Shown here piece by piece: positions 16,937-26,670 of a DNA stretch of 64,000 bases. Location of the stretch: assembly GCF_009754945.1 (NCBI RefSeq), contig NZ_WPIN01000004.1:434001-498000 (forward strand). Reading direction: 5' to 3'. A program made the translations under genes and the position numbers. The notes beneath the pieces are model-generated. The model made no database searches, was not told the origin of the DNA, and was given only the letters and a program-made list of their open reading frames with translations. This DNA is from Spirosoma arboris (GTDB taxonomy: Bacteria; Bacteroidota; Bacteroidia; Cytophagales; Spirosomataceae). How positions within the stretch are numbered: the stretch's first letter is position 1; every line of letters starts with the position of its first letter.

Positions 16937-19756
16937 ATGCAAGCAAGAATTTGGGCCCTGTTGTTTTTGTGCTGTATCAGCAGCCTTATATCGGCGCAAG
17001 ATCCAGGCCGTAACACGCCAGTTCGCGAAAAGCTAACTTTAGATAAAGGGTGGAAGTTTTTCAAGGGGGATATTCCGTTTCCGGTCGTGAAAGGGCACCG
17101 GGAGAGCTACAACAATGCCAAAGCCGGAAATGCGCTGGGGGCAGCCGCTCCGAACTTCGGCGATATGGCATGGCCTATTGTAAACCTGCCCCACGATTGG
17201 GCCGTAGAGGGCGCTTTCGATAAAGCCGAAAATATTTCCCAATCGTACCGGAAGAGGGGCATTGGCTGGTACCGTCGTCAATTTAAGCTGGACCCATCCG
17301 ACCGGGGCAGACATCTTGAAATTCAATTCGATGGCATTGCGACGCATGCTACCATCTGGTTCAACGGGATGGTCGTTCATCGCAACTGGTCGGGGTACAC
17401 GTCGATGTATGTAGACATAACAGCCTTAGCAAAGTACGGCGATGAGATGAACTCCATTGCCGTGCGGGTCGATGCCGATGATCAAGAAGGCTGGTGGTAT
17501 GAAGGAGCCGGTATTTACCGTCATAGCTGGCTGGTCAAACGTTCCCCTTTACATGTCATTACAGACGGCATATTTGCCAATCCAATCAAAAACGAAAGCG
17601 GTTGGACTATACCGGCGGAGATAACGCTGGCCAATTCGGGTACTCAACCAACGAAGGCCGATGTTCAGGTTAGTCTACTGGATGCAACTGGCAAAACAGT
17701 CGCCACCGGGCAGACGCAGACCAGCGTAACGAACCTGGGACAGAACATTGCCCGGTTAACTATCAAGGTCGATAACCCTACGCTGTGGTCGGTCGATAAT
17801 CCATACCGTTACTGGGTAAAAACAATAGTCAAACAGGGGACTACCTTTGTCGATTCGCTGACAACAACCTGCGGCTTTAGAACCATTCGCTTCGATGCTG
17901 ATTCCGGCTTTTATCTGAACGAAAAACACCTGAAACTTCAGGGCGTTTGCAATCACCAGGATCATGCCGGGGTGGGCATGGCCGTGCCCGATGCGCTCTG
18001 GGAGTTTCGCCTGAGGAAGCTAAAAGAAATGGGTGTGAATGCTTACCGTTGCGCTCATAACCCGCCCTCGGTCGAATTTCTTGATGCCTGTGACCGAATG
18101 GGGATGCTGGTGATGGATGAGAATCGCAACTTCAACACGTCGCCGGAATACATGGGCCAATTGCAGTGGATGGTTCGTCGGGATCGCAATCATCCCAGCA
18201 TTATTTTGTGGTCAGTGTTCAACGAAGAGCCCATGCAGGGGTCAGAGCAGGGCTACGAAATGGTGCGTCGGATGAGTGCCGAAGTGAAGGCGCTGGACAC
18301 GACAAGGCCAGTCACAGCCGCCATGAACGGGGGCTTATTTGCTCCCCATAATGTATCGAAAGCGGTTGATGTTGTGGGATTTAACTACCAGATGCACATT
18401 TACGACCGCTTTCATAAAGAAAATCCGACCATGAAGCTGACTAGTTCGGAAGATGCGTCGGCCTTTCAGGTGCGGGGCGAATACAAAACCGATAAGGGGA
18501 AAAATATAATTGATGCCTACGATAGCGAACGAGCCCTTTGGGGCGCTACGCACCGGGGAGCCTGGAAGGCCATTGTTGAGCGACCGTACTTAGCCGGAGC
18601 CTTCGTTTGGACAGGGTTTGATTATCGGGGCGAACCCTCGCCGTTTAGCTGGCCCTCCGCCAGTTCCTTCTTCGGGGCGATGGATCTCTGTGGCTTTCCC
18701 AAGACCGCCTTTTACATTCACCAGGCGCAGTGGGTGGCCGACAAACCCATCCTCAATATGGTACCCCACTGGAATTGGTCTGCCGATAGTGTGGGCAAAT
18801 CCATTAAGGTTATGGTGATGAGCAATGCCGACAGTGTACGACTGGTGCTAAATGGAAAACCGGTCGCCGGGCAGCGGGTGGATACATACGAAATGAATAC
18901 ATTTCAGGTGCCCTACAGTCCGGGGAAGTTAGAAGCAATAGCCTATAAAGGAGGGAAAGAAATCGCCCGAACGAAGCAGGAAACCACCGATCCTCCAGTA
19001 GCCGTACAACTTGTGCCCGACCGCTTAGCACTCGACGGTGATGGACAGGATGCAATGCCCATTACGGTGCGCGTTGTCGATAAGAAAGGCCGCGAGGTTC
19101 CCACGGCTAGCAACGTGGTAAAACTTAGCATCAAGGGAAGCGGCCGAATCATCGGTGTGGGAAACGGCGACCCCAATTCGCACGAGTTGGAAAAAGGCGA
19201 TCAACGTAGCCTGTTCAATGGGTTAGCCCAGGTCATTGTGCAAGCCGATGAAGGTATAATTCCCGTCGAATTGATGGCCAGTGCTGAGGGCTTGCAGCCA
19301 TTTACCTTACGAATTCCGGTCAGGAAAGCCCCGTTAGTAGCGGCTGTGCCGATGGTACGTCCAACGCTTCAACTAACGGAATGGCGAATGAGTCCCTTCA
19401 CGGATTCGAAACCAAATCCAGTAATAGAAATAGCCGAGAATGACATGAATTCGTGGCTACCGACCAAAGCTGCTCAGCTACAAACCTTTGCCGAAGGGCG
19501 ATTTGCTCTGTTTAGAACCAGCTTCACCCTGACCGATTCTCCCGGCGAAACCGACCGTACACTATCGTTAAAGAGCCTGACTGGAAAAGCGGAGGTATGG
19601 CTGAATAACCAATTGATTTTTACCAAGGCTAGTGAGGGGAGTGAAGCGGTGAGAATTCCGTTCAAGGGTATGAATAAGACCTATAAACTAGTTGTGCTAA
19701 TCGAAGCAGAGAAGGCTAAGCAAGCCGGATTTGGGGGCGTCGTTAACGTAGAATAA
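16937..19756 (+). CDS. Glycoside hydrolase family 2 (beta-galactosidase-like)
   Basis: A 939-residue secreted enzyme with signal peptide (MQARIWALLFLCCISSLISA). Domain order: GH2 sugar-binding jelly roll (VNLPHDWAVEGAFD, GIGWYRRQF), Ig-like domain, TIM barrel with RDRNHPSIILWSVFNEEP, where the Glu at 430 is the expected acid/base, then YLAGAFVWTGFDYRGEP, a DUF4982-type domain (NADSVRLVLNGKPV) and a C-terminal Ig-like/galactose-binding-like part. This architecture is typical of Bacteroidota GH2 beta-galactosidases; beta-glucuronidase or other GH2 specificity remains possible. It lies 66 bp after GH106 and 84 bp before a propeller protein, so it is part of the same enzyme block. Confidence 0.9.
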   Translation: MQARIWALLFLCCISSLISAQDPGRNTPVREKLTLDKGWKFFKGDIPFPVVKGHRESYNNAKAGNALGAAAPNFGDMAWPIVNLPHDWAVEGAFDKAENISQSYRKRGIGWYRRQFKLDPSDRGRHLEIQFDGIATHATIWFNGMVVHRNWSGYTSMYVDITALAKYGDEMNSIAVRVDADDQEGWWYEGAGIYRHSWLVKRSPLHVITDGIFANPIKNESGWTIPAEITLANSGTQPTKADVQVSLLDATGKTVATGQTQTSVTNLGQNIARLTIKVDNPTLWSVDNPYRYWVKTIVKQGTTFVDSLTTTCGFRTIRFDADSGFYLNEKHLKLQGVCNHQDHAGVGMAVPDALWEFRLRKLKEMGVNAYRCAHNPPSVEFLDACDRMGMLVMDENRNFNTSPEYMGQLQWMVRRDRNHPSIILWSVFNEEPMQGSEQGYEMVRRMSAEVKALDTTRPVTAAMNGGLFAPHNVSKAVDVVGFNYQMHIYDRFHKENPTMKLTSSEDASAFQVRGEYKTDKGKNIIDAYDSERALWGATHRGAWKAIVERPYLAGAFVWTGFDYRGEPSPFSWPSASSFFGAMDLCGFPKTAFYIHQAQWVADKPILNMVPHWNWSADSVGKSIKVMVMSNADSVRLVLNGKPVAGQRVDTYEMNTFQVPYSPGKLEAIAYKGGKEIARTKQETTDPPVAVQLVPDRLALDGDGQDAMPITVRVVDKKGREVPTASNVVKLSIKGSGRIIGVGNGDPNSHELEKGDQRSLFNGLAQVIVQADEGIIPVELMASAEGLQPFTLRIPVRKAPLVAAVPMVRPTLQLTEWRMSPFTDSKPNPVIEIAENDMNSWLPTKAAQLQTFAEGRFALFRTSFTLTDSPGETDRTLSLKSLTGKAEVWLNNQLIFTKASEGSEAVRIPFKGMNKTYKLVVLIEAEKAKQAGFGGVVNVE

Positions 19757-19840
19757 CCAGATTCTGACGTATTGATAATTGGGGAAATTGTTTGTTTTCT
19801 GTTTTTAAAGATCTGTTAATCAATTAATTGAAATAAAATT

Positions 19841-21535
19841 ATGAAAATGCCCAGTTGTTTGAAAGGCATATATCTTGCCACAACGCTTCTTTTGGTTAAC
19901 ACCGTTGGTTTTAGCCAGACAGTTACTAACCAGGCACCCAATTATGCGATTATTCCCAAACTTCCTCTTCCTCCCAAGCCGGAGCCGTTCACCGTTTCAA
20001 CAATACCCTTACCGGCGAATGTAGTCGAAAGTGACGTGGTCAACTATCTCCCGGACGGGAAGCATATCATCGCAGAGGTGCATTATGCGGGTAAAAAAAA
20101 GGGGGACATCGCCGTTATGAACGAAGACGGTAGCGATTTCAAGTGTCTGACCTGTGAGTTGAAAGAAGAAATTGGTGGCGAAATGCCCGTGCCACTACCA
20201 GACGGGAAACGCGTGTATACACCCAATGGTATTCTGGAATGCAGTCCCTCTATCGTTGATTGTAAAGTGGCTCGTATTCTTCCATTGGTCTATCCAGATA
20301 TTCCGCAGGCGAAGTATCTTATGCATATAGCTACCAATATGTCGCCTGATGGCATCCATGTGGCATCAGGATTGGTAACGACCAAAGGGTATATTGTACT
20401 AGTCAGTGAACTAACAAGAGTATCAGATAGTAAAGGCGATCACTATGAACTGCAAAAGGGAAAGGTGGTTGCCGGTAGCTCGAGTGGATCTGATTTGACG
20501 GGATTCAGACCTAAAATAGACGGGGCCGGCGAAGTGAAAAGTTTTGCCGATGGCGGAAAGTCGCTTATCAATCTTGGTTTCTTTGAAGGTGACAATTTCG
20601 ACCTGGCCAAGATTGACCTGACTAATGGCAGCGTAACTCGTCTAACGAAACATTTCAGTTATGACGAAGGCACCTATCCCTCACCCGATGGAAACTGGGT
20701 CATTTTTCAAACCCACAGGCACACCACACGCATGGATGCGTTTGGTCTGATTCCTCGACCCCTTATTGCCGGATTGCCGCAGGCAGCCGGTGTTTCCATG
20801 CAGCGAAATGCAGAGTATGAAGGCTATCCCAAAGCAACACGCTTTTATGGGCTTACCATGGTGGACAAATACGGCGACCGGGCCCGGTTGCCCGAAGAAG
20901 GCTATACAGGAATAAATCTGATGACGGATAAAGACGATGTTACACTTTATCATCATCTGGGAAATTTCGCGTGGCACCCCACCAGTACTCATGGCATTTT
21001 TTGGGAACAAAAAGACCCCAAAACCGTAAAAGAGGGTGAATCAACCGGGCGGCTACGTATGATTCGGTTTACATCCAGAAAGCCCACAAAACCGTTAACG
21101 CCCGTTCGACCTGAAATAAACTGGGCACCTGATCTGAAGGACTATAAATGGATCACCCCAACCTATCCGGAGAAGGGAACTCTAAAAGGATACGTTTCTG
21201 GGTATGCTGAAATTAGCACGGTGAAACCGGCCCAAGGGTCTACCGATGAAGTCCGACGAGTCATAAAATACGTTGACTTTTCGGATGATGGCGTATACAT
21301 TTTAAATGGTGTTGAGTCATCTACGATAGGTACAGCCGACTATACTAAGCCCGTATCCTGGGAGGCTGATATTAAAGTCAGCGGCAAACAGACAGGGTTC
21401 TTAAAAGCCAAAGACGTAAAGTTCAGAACGACCAGCATGTCATCCGGGACCATTCAGGCTGAACTTGGTAAACACAAAGTCGAGGTTGACCTTTCTCATG
21501 GCATTCCGACCGGTGTACCCGGTGTGCTTCGGTAG
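19841..21535 (+). CDS. Secreted PD40/TolB-like beta-propeller protein of unknown function
   Basis: A 564-residue protein with a signal peptide (cleavage near GFSQ, residue 26). It has repeated WD40-like/PD40 blades, e.g. YLPDGKHIIAEVHYAGKKKG, MSPDGIHVASGLV, YPSPDGNWVIFQTHRH, with conserved DG turns and paired Cys residues (CLTCELKEE; CSPSIVDC) that may form disulfides. No glycosidase catalytic motif is evident. It is embedded between GH2 and GH79 in the glycan locus, so it probably acts on or binds the same substrate; some propeller proteins are lyases, so a hidden enzyme is possible. I do not recognise a named family beyond the propeller fold. Confidence 0.72.
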   Translation: MKMPSCLKGIYLATTLLLVNTVGFSQTVTNQAPNYAIIPKLPLPPKPEPFTVSTIPLPANVVESDVVNYLPDGKHIIAEVHYAGKKKGDIAVMNEDGSDFKCLTCELKEEIGGEMPVPLPDGKRVYTPNGILECSPSIVDCKVARILPLVYPDIPQAKYLMHIATNMSPDGIHVASGLVTTKGYIVLVSELTRVSDSKGDHYELQKGKVVAGSSSGSDLTGFRPKIDGAGEVKSFADGGKSLINLGFFEGDNFDLAKIDLTNGSVTRLTKHFSYDEGTYPSPDGNWVIFQTHRHTTRMDAFGLIPRPLIAGLPQAAGVSMQRNAEYEGYPKATRFYGLTMVDKYGDRARLPEEGYTGINLMTDKDDVTLYHHLGNFAWHPTSTHGIFWEQKDPKTVKEGESTGRLRMIRFTSRKPTKPLTPVRPEINWAPDLKDYKWITPTYPEKGTLKGYVSGYAEISTVKPAQGSTDEVRRVIKYVDFSDDGVYILNGVESSTIGTADYTKPVSWEADIKVSGKQTGFLKAKDVKFRTTSMSSGTIQAELGKHKVEVDLSHGIPTGVPGVLR

Positions 21536-21594
21536 GTTCGAACGTTGACAAGAGCACCCATCAGTATTTACCTCCCCAAAACGATCTATTCCTT

Positions 21595-23118
21595 ATGAAA
21601 AAATTATTGCTAATTTATTTATTGCCATTGGTCAGTCTTGTCAGTTATGCGCAGAATAAGAATACCCTTGAGCAAACAAAACAAAACGCTATCGATTTGA
21701 AGGCGATGCCGCTCATCGGTAAAGTTGATGAGCGATACCAATCTTTCAATATCGAAATGTGTGAAGTAATCGGTGGTGATTTCTGGATACCTTATGAGTT
21801 GGTCGATTCAGTAAAAAAGCATTCCAATAAAACCGGATTTGCGGCCTTAAAGTGGAAAATCGAACCGATTAATTTGTACGATAAAAAATTACGTAACCTG
21901 GCATCTGCCCTGGGCCCTACCTACGTACGCGTAAGTGGCACCTGGGCCAATGGCGTCTATTTTCAAAACAACGATGAACCTAAATTGACCAGCCCGCCGA
22001 ATGGTTTCAAAAACATTCTCACCCGGCAGCAATGGAAAGGGGTAATTGATTTTTGCAAGGCTGTCAATGGGAAACTAGTGAGTTCGTTTCCCATTAGCGA
22101 TGGCATGCGAGACGAAAATGGCAAATGGCAGCCCCAGCAGGTAAAAGCCATTTTAGAGTACACCAAAGCAGCAGGGGGAGAAATTAGTGCGGCTGAATTT
22201 TTCAATGAACCTTCCCATGCTTCTCATGGAGACGCTCCCAGGGGCTATAATGGGGATCAGTTCGCCCAGGAGTTTTCCCTCTTTAAATCGTTTGTTGCGA
22301 AAGCGGCTCCTAACATGACGATCCTTGGCCCAGGTTCTACCGGCGAAGGGGGCATACTTCCCTCCGGACTGGATCTGTCGGTCGATCAATTGTTGTCGCC
22401 TTCACCGAAACCCACCTTTGATGTGTTTACCTATCACTATTATGGCACGGTGTCTAAACGGTGTCTTGGCGCTCAGAAACCGGAACTCGCGTTGACCGCC
22501 GACTGGCTAAGTAAAACGGAAAAAGGACTCGAATTTTATCAGCGTGCCAGAGACAAATATGATCCTGGGGCACCCATCTGGCTCACCGAAACGGCTGAAA
22601 CCGCCTGCGGAGGCAACCCCTGGGCTGTTACTTATATTGACAGTTTCCGATATTTGGAGCAATTAGGTCGCTTAGCTAAAAAAGGCGTGCAGGTCGTGAT
22701 GCACAATACATTGACACGAAGCGAATATGCCCTGTTAGATCAGGATACCCATAACCCCCGTCCGAATTATTGGGCGGCATTACTCTGGAATAAGCTCATG
22801 GGAAATCAGGTATTTGATGGGGGGCAGTTAGAGCCTGGTATTGATATGTTTGTCCACAACTCTAAAATACATTCTACCGGAAGAAGTGTTTTGATTTTAA
22901 ATACAACTGAAAAAGCCACTGCCGTTACTATACCTGTCGGAGCAACGCAATATTTACTTACTGCGGATGAATTACTTACCAAAAAAGTAAAGCTTAATGG
23001 CTCAGAATTAAAACTAACTACGGATGGCAACGTACCACCTATTAAGGGTAAGCCAGTAAAAAAGGGGCAAGTGATCTTGCCAGCTCATGGCATTGTGTTT
23101 CTTGAATTCAATAAGTGA
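21595..23118 (+). CDS. Glycoside hydrolase family 79-like protein (beta-glucuronidase/heparanase type)
   Basis: A 507-residue secreted protein (signal ending LVSYAQ). The start RYQSFNIEMCEVIGGDFW and the barrel segments GPTYVRVSGTWANGVYF and AAEFFNEPSHASHG, where E205 in the NEP motif fits the acid/base, match GH79. IWLTETAETACGGNPWA contains E332, which fits the nucleophile, and QVVMHNTLTRSEYALLD follows. The C-terminal beta-sandwich is as in heparanase-like enzymes. Known activities are beta-glucuronidase or 4-O-methyl-glucuronidase on arabinogalactan and endo-beta-glucuronidase on heparan. In this locus, beside an alpha-rhamnosidase-type enzyme, removal of glucuronate caps is the best guess. 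Codon use looks more AT-rich than in the genes before it. Confidence 0.84.
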   Translation: MKKLLLIYLLPLVSLVSYAQNKNTLEQTKQNAIDLKAMPLIGKVDERYQSFNIEMCEVIGGDFWIPYELVDSVKKHSNKTGFAALKWKIEPINLYDKKLRNLASALGPTYVRVSGTWANGVYFQNNDEPKLTSPPNGFKNILTRQQWKGVIDFCKAVNGKLVSSFPISDGMRDENGKWQPQQVKAILEYTKAAGGEISAAEFFNEPSHASHGDAPRGYNGDQFAQEFSLFKSFVAKAAPNMTILGPGSTGEGGILPSGLDLSVDQLLSPSPKPTFDVFTYHYYGTVSKRCLGAQKPELALTADWLSKTEKGLEFYQRARDKYDPGAPIWLTETAETACGGNPWAVTYIDSFRYLEQLGRLAKKGVQVVMHNTLTRSEYALLDQDTHNPRPNYWAALLWNKLMGNQVFDGGQLEPGIDMFVHNSKIHSTGRSVLILNTTEKATAVTIPVGATQYLLTADELLTKKVKLNGSELKLTTDGNVPPIKGKPVKKGQVILPAHGIVFLEFNK

Positions 23119-23290
23119 AATAAAACTTTATAGCTGACCCGCTTTCTGGCAAATTTATCTATTTTAGGGGCCTATTTTTCCCTGTTTTTGGTCTTGATTT
23201 CAAGACTACTTCTATCTGTATTAAGTCAGTATATAATCCTGGTTAGTCAATAATGCCCACCCCTCAACTAATTAGTTATATCCCGAAAAA

Positions 23291-24274
23291 ATGAAATCAA
23301 TTCTTATTTATCCTTTTCTTTTATTCGCTGTACTACAAGCATCAGCACAGGCAAAGCGAGAGATTTTTTTTGCAGATGTAACCATATATATTGAAGGAGG
23401 CATGTATTACCTTACCGGGTCAAAAGGTGGGAGCGTCGGGCCGCAGGGATTTGCCTTTTTAGAATCAAAGGACCTGAAAACATGGGCAGTGCCTGCTAAG
23501 TCAACAGATTCGCTAGGTATGATCCTTACCAAAGGCGACCACACCTTCGGCACCAAGGGCTTCTGGGCACCACAAATAATCAAAGATAAGGGCACTTATT
23601 ATATTACCTATACGGCCGATGAACAAACCGTATTGGCTGAGTCAAAATCGTTATTGGGCCCATACAGGCAAAAAGAAGTTGGACCTATTGATGGTTCTGA
23701 GAAAAATATCGATTCCTATATTTTCAAGGATACCGATGGCACATATTACCTCTACTGTGTACGTTTTAATAAAGGTAATTACCTGTATGTAGCCGAGTTT
23801 GACATGAAAACCGGTAAGATAAACCCCGAAACCCTGAAAAGATGTTTTGACCAAACAGAACCTTGGGAGGCAACACCTAATTATAAATCAGCCCCCATTA
23901 TGGAGGGTCCTACCGTTATAAAATTGAAAAATAAATATTACCTGTTTTATTCAGCCAACCATTTCCAGAATATCGATTATGCTGTTGGCTATGCCGTGGC
24001 CGATTCGCCATACGGGCCTTGGGTAAAATATAAAAATAACCCTATTATCCATCGTACTATAGTTGGTGAGAACGGATCAGGACATGGTGACTTGTTTGAA
24101 GGAATAGACAAGCAATTGTATTATGTATACCATATTCACAACTCATCAGATAAAGTAAGCCCACGCAGGACACGTATAGTGCCAGTAGTAAAACAATGGG
24201 ATGAAAAAGCCGGTGTTTTTACTTTTAGCGTAAAAGAGAAAGAGGTAATTGTACCTGTAATGGCCGAAAAATGA
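23291..24274 (+). CDS. Glycoside hydrolase family 43-like protein
   Basis: A 327-residue secreted protein (signal ending ASAQ) with a single five-bladed propeller, the GH43 fold. The expected acids are visible: D29 (FFADVTIYIEGGMYYL, base), D141 (NIDSYIF, pKa modulator) and E205 (MEGPTVIKLKNKYYLFYSAN, acid). A HxH-type segment (NGSGHGDLF) follows. Family members remove arabinose, xylose or galactose; which one cannot be told here. It is separated from GH79 by a 172-bp gap and is visibly more AT-rich (many AAA, ATA, TTA codons) than the SusCD-GH2 part, which suggests a separate origin. It is the last plus-strand gene of the locus and converges on a serine hydrolase gene. Confidence 0.86.
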   Translation: MKSILIYPFLLFAVLQASAQAKREIFFADVTIYIEGGMYYLTGSKGGSVGPQGFAFLESKDLKTWAVPAKSTDSLGMILTKGDHTFGTKGFWAPQIIKDKGTYYITYTADEQTVLAESKSLLGPYRQKEVGPIDGSEKNIDSYIFKDTDGTYYLYCVRFNKGNYLYVAEFDMKTGKINPETLKRCFDQTEPWEATPNYKSAPIMEGPTVIKLKNKYYLFYSANHFQNIDYAVGYAVADSPYGPWVKYKNNPIIHRTIVGENGSGHGDLFEGIDKQLYYVYHIHNSSDKVSPRRTRIVPVVKQWDEKAGVFTFSVKEKEVIVPVMAEK

Positions 24275-24380
24275 GGAGCTTTTTTGTGAGATGAAGATTT
24301 TCTTTATTGAAGCGGACAATCAATCTCCTCAATAAATACTATTTTTAATTCAGACCGACTTAGGGCCCTCCTATAAGCCA

Positions 24381-25787
24381 TTACCGTTGGTTGGTAAAGG
24401 CCTTCAAGATGTAATTTGCTAAGAGTTCGTCAGCCGGCGACTGTTGATTAAAATTGCCGCCGGTAATCACCGTCACCATATGTAGGGTTGGCCAGATGTA
24501 GATCCGCTGGCCGCCATTTCCCTGGGCCGCCATGCCCTCGAAACGTGTTCCATTCGCATTGAGGTACTTCAGCCACCACAGGTAGCCATAGTTTACGTTC
24601 TGGACCACCGAATGTTTGGTGAACGAAGCGGTGACCCAATCTTGGGAGAGGAGTTGTTTGCCTTGCCACACCCCCTTATTTAAATACAACAGGCCAAACT
24701 TAGCCATATCCCTTGGGCGCAATGAAAGCTGACAATAGGTCTCAGCACTCGATGAGTCGGGCTGAAAGTGCCAATCAAACTGGGTGATACCTAAGGGAGT
24801 AAATAAGCGCTGGGTGGCAAACTTAGGTAACGATTGATGAGTTTGCTTTTCTATGATGCGGCCTACTGTAATGGGGTTACCGGAACAATACATCCCTTTG
24901 CCCCCAGGCACATCACTCATAGGTAAATCCAGGGTATATTTTACCCAGTCCGCCGAATAATCCATTTGGGTTTCATTACCGATTGAGTGCTCATTAGCAA
25001 CGTCACAATCCAAACCACTTTGATTAGCTAATAAGTGGGCGATGGTGATGGCTTGCTTGGCCGGCGAGTTGTTAGCAACTTGATACTCGGGAAAAAACGG
25101 TAAGACAGGCGCGTTCACACTGGTAATGTATCCCTGATCGATGGCGATGCCAGTTAAAGCGGAAATAAAACTTTTGGTGGCTGAGCGGAGCTGATGAAGC
25201 CGTTGTTGATTGTATTCATAAAAATATTCTTCGAACACCAGCCGACCGTCTTTAATGATCAACACCGAGTGAATATTAGGATAAATGCCCTTAATAATTT
25301 TGTCCACCATCGTTGTAAGTAGTGCTGCATCTAAACCCGATTGCCGGAGATTGCCAACCATTAGGCCATCTTCGTTAGGTGAAGGGGGGTGATAGGTGTA
25401 AACCAGTGACTGTCCGGGTGGCCCTAAGCGGGGATACCACATTTGAATGGGGAAACTCAGCGTATCACTGAGTTGGAGAAATTGTTGATGCTTAACCGAA
25501 TAGGCAATGACTTTGCCTTGTGGATTTCGCTGAAACGCAATGGTATCCTTACTTTGGTTGCGAAACAGGTCAGGGCCAATGGGATAGAGTGGATAGCGGC
25601 TTTCGGCGATAATAGCGTATAAGAGCGAATCTCGGGGCGAAGCTGCCAGTTTGAGGGTAGTATGGTTCTGATATTGATAGAGCCCCTGAAATTCCTTAAG
25701 TTTTGAATAGGATCGGTAAGAAGACACTTGGGCTTGGGCCGTCAGTGATGCTAGTCCTAGCAGATTGATGAGTAACCACTTGTTCAT
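24381..25787 (-). CDS. Serine hydrolase of the class C beta-lactamase / penicillin-binding protein family
   Basis: A 468-residue secreted protein with a signal peptide (cleaved about AQAQ, residue 20). After a 130-residue N-terminal extension it has the beta-lactamase-family core: SxxK at S202-K205 (RSATKSFISAL), MYCSGNP with the second-motif Tyr, and a C-terminal GYLWWLKY / GNGGQRIYIWP segment containing the third-motif region. These enzymes are usually esterases, peptidases or amidohydrolases rather than antibiotic resistance proteins. A paralogue without the long extension lies at 27725. It converges on GH43 and has no obvious operon partner. Substrate unknown. Confidence 0.87.
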   Translation of the reverse strand: MNKWLLINLLGLASLTAQAQVSSYRSYSKLKEFQGLYQYQNHTTLKLAASPRDSLLYAIIAESRYPLYPIGPDLFRNQSKDTIAFQRNPQGKVIAYSVKHQQFLQLSDTLSFPIQMWYPRLGPPGQSLVYTYHPPSPNEDGLMVGNLRQSGLDAALLTTMVDKIIKGIYPNIHSVLIIKDGRLVFEEYFYEYNQQRLHQLRSATKSFISALTGIAIDQGYITSVNAPVLPFFPEYQVANNSPAKQAITIAHLLANQSGLDCDVANEHSIGNETQMDYSADWVKYTLDLPMSDVPGGKGMYCSGNPITVGRIIEKQTHQSLPKFATQRLFTPLGITQFDWHFQPDSSSAETYCQLSLRPRDMAKFGLLYLNKGVWQGKQLLSQDWVTASFTKHSVVQNVNYGYLWWLKYLNANGTRFEGMAAQGNGGQRIYIWPTLHMVTVITGGNFNQQSPADELLANYILKAFTNQR

Positions 25788-25871
25788 GGGCGAACTAATG
25801 AAGGATGAGTTGTTTCCAGGTGAAGTCGTAGATCAGAAATGATTAACTCGATCAACAAATCAAACACTCCC

Positions 25872-26438
25872 TTATACTGGTACATACTTATGCAGCACTT
25901 TCCCATTTGTGTAGGACGTTATACTTTGTAATGCCAGCACCTTTCGCTCCTTGAAGATTGACAGCCCGCTCCCAATTGCGACGGGATTGATGATGAGGTA
26001 ATATTCGTCGATCAGATTGAGATCGATCAGCGAGCTAACAAAATCGACACCACCATAAACGAGGAGGTCCTTGCCGGGTTGGACTTTCAGCGTCTGCACG
26101 ACGGTTGCTAAATCGCCGTTTTCCACTTCGAGGTTGCGGCCGGGGATGTCCGTTTCGGTGCGGCTGAAAGCGATCTTCCGCATGGTAACCATACGTTGCG
26201 CTACCGGGTACCAGGGGCTATCGGGCTGGTTATCGACTATGTTTTCCCAATATGGGACGAATCCTGGAACACCTTTGCGGCCCAGCAGAATGGTGTCGCA
26301 GCTATCGGCCAGGTCAATGGTGAACTGTAGCGCGGCCGGATCCTGTTTGCCGGCCAGAAGCACCCAATCGCCCTCGCCGTTGGGGCCAGCGGCAAAACCA
26401 TCAAGAGAGAGCTGTATCTGCAATTTTAATTTTCGCAT
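25872..26438 (-). CDS. Dihydrofolate reductase-family protein (RibD C-terminal domain-like)
   Basis: From the Met at 26438 (MRKLKLQIQLSLDGFAAGPN) the product is 188 residues, the normal length of this YyaP-like family. The open frame extends 64 codons further upstream, but that extension has no family counterpart. Motifs: SLDGFAAGP near the N-terminus, TILLGRKG in the cofactor region, LLVYGGVDFVSSLIDLNLID and the C-terminal INPVAIGSG. The fold binds NADPH, but the true substrate of this subfamily is unknown. It is arranged divergently to a second DHFR-like gene at 26671, with 232 bp between the two starts. Confidence 0.84.
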   Translation of the reverse strand: MRKLKLQIQLSLDGFAAGPNGEGDWVLLAGKQDPAALQFTIDLADSCDTILLGRKGVPGFVPYWENIVDNQPDSPWYPVAQRMVTMRKIAFSRTETDIPGRNLEVENGDLATVVQTLKVQPGKDLLVYGGVDFVSSLIDLNLIDEYYLIINPVAIGSGLSIFKERKVLALQSITSYTNGKVLHKYVPV

Positions 26439-26670
26439 ACTAATTAGTAGTTTGTCCGGGATCGTGTTTGTTTCTAGTACTAATATCCGCAGGCGATCTA
26501 AACAGGGTATCGTTGCGATAATAAACGTATGAAATTCGTTTCTCCTAGGTGACCCAATCGGAACCGCTTCGGAATGTCGCATCACGGCGGACCAACCGAA
26601 GCGATCAGAGTTAAAGAACGGCTTTTTCACTTAGTTTGCCAACCAGATCAAGTCTACTAAAAATAAAAAT

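Noticed and set aside
26439..26630. N-terminal extension of the minus-strand DHFR-like protein
   Set aside because: The 64 extra residues have no counterpart in the family, while the Met at 26438 gives the normal N-terminus.
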